Shown here piece by piece: positions 61,655 through 64,000 of a stretch of DNA of 64,000 nucleotides. The notes under the pieces were generated by a model. The model did no database searches and was not told where the DNA came from. It saw only the letters and a list, made by a program, of their open reading frames with translations. The stretch is taken from positions 62,001 to 126,000 of the forward strand of contig NZ_JAFAJM010000020.1 of NCBI RefSeq assembly GCF_019236175.1. The letters run 5' to 3'. Each line of letters starts with the position of its first letter. Position 1 is the first letter of the stretch. The position numbers were made by a program, and so were the translations under genes. Source of the stretch: Chryseobacterium sp. (GTDB taxonomy: Bacteria; Bacteroidota; Bacteroidia; Flavobacteriales; Weeksellaceae).

Positions 61655-62899
61655 TTATTCATATTTGGAAAAATCAACGGCAAATATACATCGGTTGACC
61701 TGGCTGCCATTCTGAGCTCCGGCATTGGGTTCATATTCTGTAAGGCTCCACAGATATCCGTATTGAGATTCGTAATAGAGTGATTCTGCTCCATAAGGCC
61801 ATCGGTAACGTACCGTATCATCTGCTCCGTCGGTATATCTTGCCAGCCGCGCATTGGAACCATAAGAGTTGCTTGGAGATCCGGTACAGGAAAGCCATGT
61901 TCTGTTCCCTTTCCGGAATACACCCTGAATACCATGGGCATGGCTATCGGTAAAAAGGCTGTTCTTCGGACTTACGGTGACAATCCCTGAGTTTTGAAGC
62001 ATTCCGCCGGCATCCACCGGAAAACCAAAAACCATGGGAACAATAGAAGCATCGGCGCTCCCTGCATAGTATTGACCGGTCCAGAGTTGAGTTCCTTCAT
62101 CATTAACCTGTATGGTGGAGAAAGGACTCGCATTATTGATCTTCTGATACCCGGTCTGCGGCAGTATATACCGGTAATTGAAGGCGAATAAATTACCATT
62201 GGTATCTTTACCGCATTTGTCACCGGTACTGTCTCCTGTGCTTACTTCAATTATTTTATCCAGATCGAAGATCCGAACTCCCAGACTGGTGCTGCTGAGA
62301 TATACTTTCCCTTTAAAACAGGCAATACCTCCGGCATGTACTTTCAGAGGAGCATAAGCACCATATTGCGTATAGGTTGTAGTACCGGCCGGAATATCGG
62401 GCTGTACCAGCAGGATATGGCGATACGTCAGGTAAGTGGAAGAACTCGGGCTGATATCAATCAGGGTAATTCGGGACCCTTTATATTCGGCATCATCCTT
62501 GGCATACCAGCTTACCAGCAGATAACGAACCCCATTTTTTGTAAACCCTGCAATTCCCTGAGGCCGCCAGATAGAGGTGGTCTCATCATCAGTATTCCAG
62601 CGGATTCCTCTTACCCTGTTTTCTTCCGGTATATTGAATCCATAGACTTCAGTATAAGAATTTCCGCCAACCGCCTGCCGGTTTTTATCGATCTGAGCCG
62701 GATTTAAAAAACTAAAACCTGAACTGATATAAGCACTGGTGTCTGTATAAGGGTTGACACTGACATCAGCAGCTGCTCTGCCGGTATTGAATTGTGCCGA
62801 AAGTTCCTCCCCTGTTACGGAAGCTATTTCAGTATTCTGGCATCCGGTGCCGGTAAACATCAGCATCAGCATCCATCCCCATATTTGTTTTTGAATCAT
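61655..62899 (-). CDS. Lipoprotein with beta-propeller-like repeats
   Basis: The 414-residue protein has a lipoprotein signal (LMFTGTGCQN). The rest shows short beta-rich units with Gly/Trp/Tyr (WRPQGIAGFTKNGVRYLLVSWY, VHAGGIACFKGKVYLSSTSLG, GIQGVFRKGNRTWLSCTG, YRWPYGAESLYYESQYGYLW), consistent with a propeller. No catalytic residues are apparent. Similar secreted proteins are uncharacterised. It is a single gene, divergent from tetR. Confidence 0.7.
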   Translation of the reverse strand: MIQKQIWGWMLMLMFTGTGCQNTEIASVTGEELSAQFNTGRAAADVSVNPYTDTSAYISSGFSFLNPAQIDKNRQAVGGNSYTEVYGFNIPEENRVRGIRWNTDDETTSIWRPQGIAGFTKNGVRYLLVSWYAKDDAEYKGSRITLIDISPSSSTYLTYRHILLVQPDIPAGTTTYTQYGAYAPLKVHAGGIACFKGKVYLSSTSLGVRIFDLDKIIEVSTGDSTGDKCGKDTNGNLFAFNYRYILPQTGYQKINNASPFSTIQVNDEGTQLWTGQYYAGSADASIVPMVFGFPVDAGGMLQNSGIVTVSPKNSLFTDSHAHGIQGVFRKGNRTWLSCTGSPSNSYGSNARLARYTDGADDTVRYRWPYGAESLYYESQYGYLWSLTEYEPNAGAQNGSQVNRCIFAVDFSKYE

Positions 62900-63072
62900 G
62901 ATTAGTTTTTTGGTGTTTAATAAGATATAAGAAGCCTGATCAGCAATTTATAAACTGCGTACGAAACTAATATATTCCGTTTTGATCCGGATCACCTCAG
63001 TATTAAGCCTGTATTAATTTTATGATTTCCCTATTCTGCTTTGTTGATTCAATAATTAACCCTATTGAAAAT

Positions 63073-63100
63073 AAAATTGTCTCAATAATGAGACAATTTT
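63073..63100 (+). promoter_or_regulatory. Palindromic operator of the TetR gene
   Basis: AAAATTGTCTCA and TGAGACAATTTT form a perfect palindrome with a four-base ATAA centre. It lies just upstream of the -7 box of the TetR-family gene and is the likely site of autoregulation. A partial half-site (TTTTGAGAC) follows. Confidence 0.75.
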
Positions 63101-63102
63101 CG

Positions 63103-63110
63103 TAATTTTG
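63103..63110 (+). promoter_or_regulatory. Bacteroidota -7 promoter box (TAATTTTG)
   Basis: An exact TAnnTTTG match 17 bases before the TetR start codon and immediately after the palindrome, so a bound repressor would cover the promoter. The TTG in the palindrome at 63077-63079 could be a -33 element with somewhat wide spacing. Confidence 0.55.
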
Positions 63111-63127
63111 AGACCGTAAGAAATTAT

Positions 63128-63694
63128 ATGAATACCCAGCAAAAAATTATTGATGCCGCGATATCCGTTTTAAATGAGAATTTTTCTGCAACCATTGAAG
63201 ACATTGCAGTACGTTGTGGTATCAACCGGAGAACGCTTCACCGGTATTTTAAAAGCCGACATGAATTATTGGAAGCATGTTATAAAAATATGAAGGAGAC
63301 CTGGGAAATTGCAGCGATTAATGCCTTTAACAGCTCGGAAGATCCTTTGGTACAGCTTGAACATTTATTATACGCAGGCATTGACAGCGGAACAAAATAT
63401 GCTTTCCTCATGAAGCTGAATGATGATATTAAGTCTTCTTCAACAGCTTATGAAAGTGAGCAAAATGCGGCGTATTTTAAATTAAGAAATCAGTTATTGG
63501 ATACTCTTCAGAAATTACAGAAGGAACAGGTAATTGACGACCGTTTTCCGTTACCATGGATAAGAATTCTTTTCACCAGTGTCATCAGTGCAACGATTAC
63601 AGCATTCAGATCCGGAGATATTGCCCCCAATGAGGTAAAGAAGCTGGCCTGGTATTCATTCGGCAGAAGTATCGGTATACCATTAAACAGATAA
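63128..63694 (+). CDS. TetR-family transcriptional regulator
   Basis: A 188-residue protein. The N-terminal HTH covers residues 1-50: QQKIIDAAISVLNENFSATI, ATIEDIAVRCGINRRTLHRYFKSRHELLE is the classical TetR helix-turn-helix and 'YF' ending. The C-terminal ligand-binding domain is helical and not recognisable. The palindrome at 63073-63100 should be its own operator. The esterase gene starts three bases after its stop, so the two are co-transcribed and the regulator probably controls that gene. Confidence 0.93.
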   Translation: MNTQQKIIDAAISVLNENFSATIEDIAVRCGINRRTLHRYFKSRHELLEACYKNMKETWEIAAINAFNSSEDPLVQLEHLLYAGIDSGTKYAFLMKLNDDIKSSSTAYESEQNAAYFKLRNQLLDTLQKLQKEQVIDDRFPLPWIRILFTSVISATITAFRSGDIAPNEVKKLAWYSFGRSIGIPLNR

Positions 63695-63697
63695 AAA

Positions 63698-64000
63698 ATG
63701 ATACATTCTTTTTTAATGATGGGTCAATCTAATATGGCCGGCCGTGGCTATACTAAAGAAGTACCGCCTATCTTTGATGAACATATTAAAATGCAAAGAA
63801 ACGGATTATGGCAAATCATGTCCGAACCCGTTAATTTTGATCGTCCCAGTGCCGGTGTGGGGCTTGCCGCTTCATTTGCCGCCTGCTGGAGACAAGACAA
63901 TAAGCAAAATGAGATAGGCCTGATTCCATGTGCTGACGGAGGAACCAGCCTTGATGACTGGGCTATAAGTGGCGCTTTATTTGAAAATGCCATTTCACAA
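63698..64000 (+). CDS. Sialate O-acetylesterase-like protein, partial
   Basis: The gene runs off the end of the window; the first 101 codons are open. The opening MMGQSNMAGRG (residues 7-17) is the G-Q-S-N-M nucleophile block of the sialate O-acetylesterase/SASA group of SGNH-like esterases, and IGLIPCADGGTSLDDW resembles the block II/III region. No signal peptide is visible. It begins three bases after the TetR stop. These enzymes remove acetyl groups from sugars, for example sialic acids or xylan. Confidence 0.8.
   Translation, partial: MIHSFLMMGQSNMAGRGYTKEVPPIFDEHIKMQRNGLWQIMSEPVNFDRPSAGVGLAASFAACWRQDNKQNEIGLIPCADGGTSLDDWAISGALFENAISQ

Overview
The window looks like chromosomal DNA of a Bacteroidota bacterium of the Flavobacteriia, most likely Chryseobacterium or a close Weeksellaceae relative. 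The reasons are the AT-rich sequence, genes without clear Shine-Dalgarno sites, several exact TAnnTTTG promoter -7 boxes, a type IX secretion sorting domain, a GLPGLI-family protein, many short-tailed lipoproteins, and C1q-like surface proteins of the 'IGINTxxPxATLDI' type. The genus is an inference from family composition. I saw no rRNA, tRNA or CRISPR array.

Layout. 0-7 kb: a haem-motif lipoprotein, a LamG/T9SS secreted protein, a TPR sensor kinase/LuxR response-regulator pair and a YXWGXW-repeat protein. 7.4-11.6 kb: a pentose-phosphate group (tkt, rpiB, zwf). 12-17 kb: a tightly coupled operon of PIG-L deacetylase, a 34-residue membrane peptide, a sodium:solute symporter and a DUF2911 protein. 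17-23 kb: a ceramidase-like membrane protein, a tyrosinase with a DUF2182 membrane protein, a LysR regulator and three acetyltransferase domains in two genes. 23.1-24 kb: four tandem copies of a strongly structured ~167-base repeat spaced at ~238 bases. 25-29 kb: a very AT-rich island with a small HTH protein under a double palindrome, a 1017-residue SIR2 protein resembling defence sirtuins, and two very small proteins. 29.3-32 kb: a decayed cluster that seems to be the remains of a grasp-with-spasm RiPP locus next to a scrap of an OmpA gene. 32-45 kb: a ChaN/EreA-like protein, a patatin, and two mirror-image cassettes of AraC-type membrane regulator plus two serine hydrolases flanking an alpha/beta hydrolase and an OmpA lipoprotein. 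One serine hydrolase is truncated by further copies of the structured repeat. 45-54 kb: a surface adhesin, a 185-base MITE, an M13 peptidase, PhzF, two uncharacterised proteins and an amidohydrolase. 54.6-59.3 kb: an operon egtD-egtB-ATPase-permease/binding protein that appears to couple ergothioneine synthesis with an EgtUV-like transporter. 59.7-64 kb: a lipoprotein, a fifth serine hydrolase, a beta-propeller-like lipoprotein, a TetR regulator with a clear operator, and the start of a sialate O-acetylesterase-like gene.

The points most worth a second look are the structured repeat family and its role in truncating a gene; the egt operon, whose binding-protein domain is circularly permuted; the translationally coupled 34-residue peptide between the deacetylase and its transporter; the SIR2 island; and the RiPP relic.
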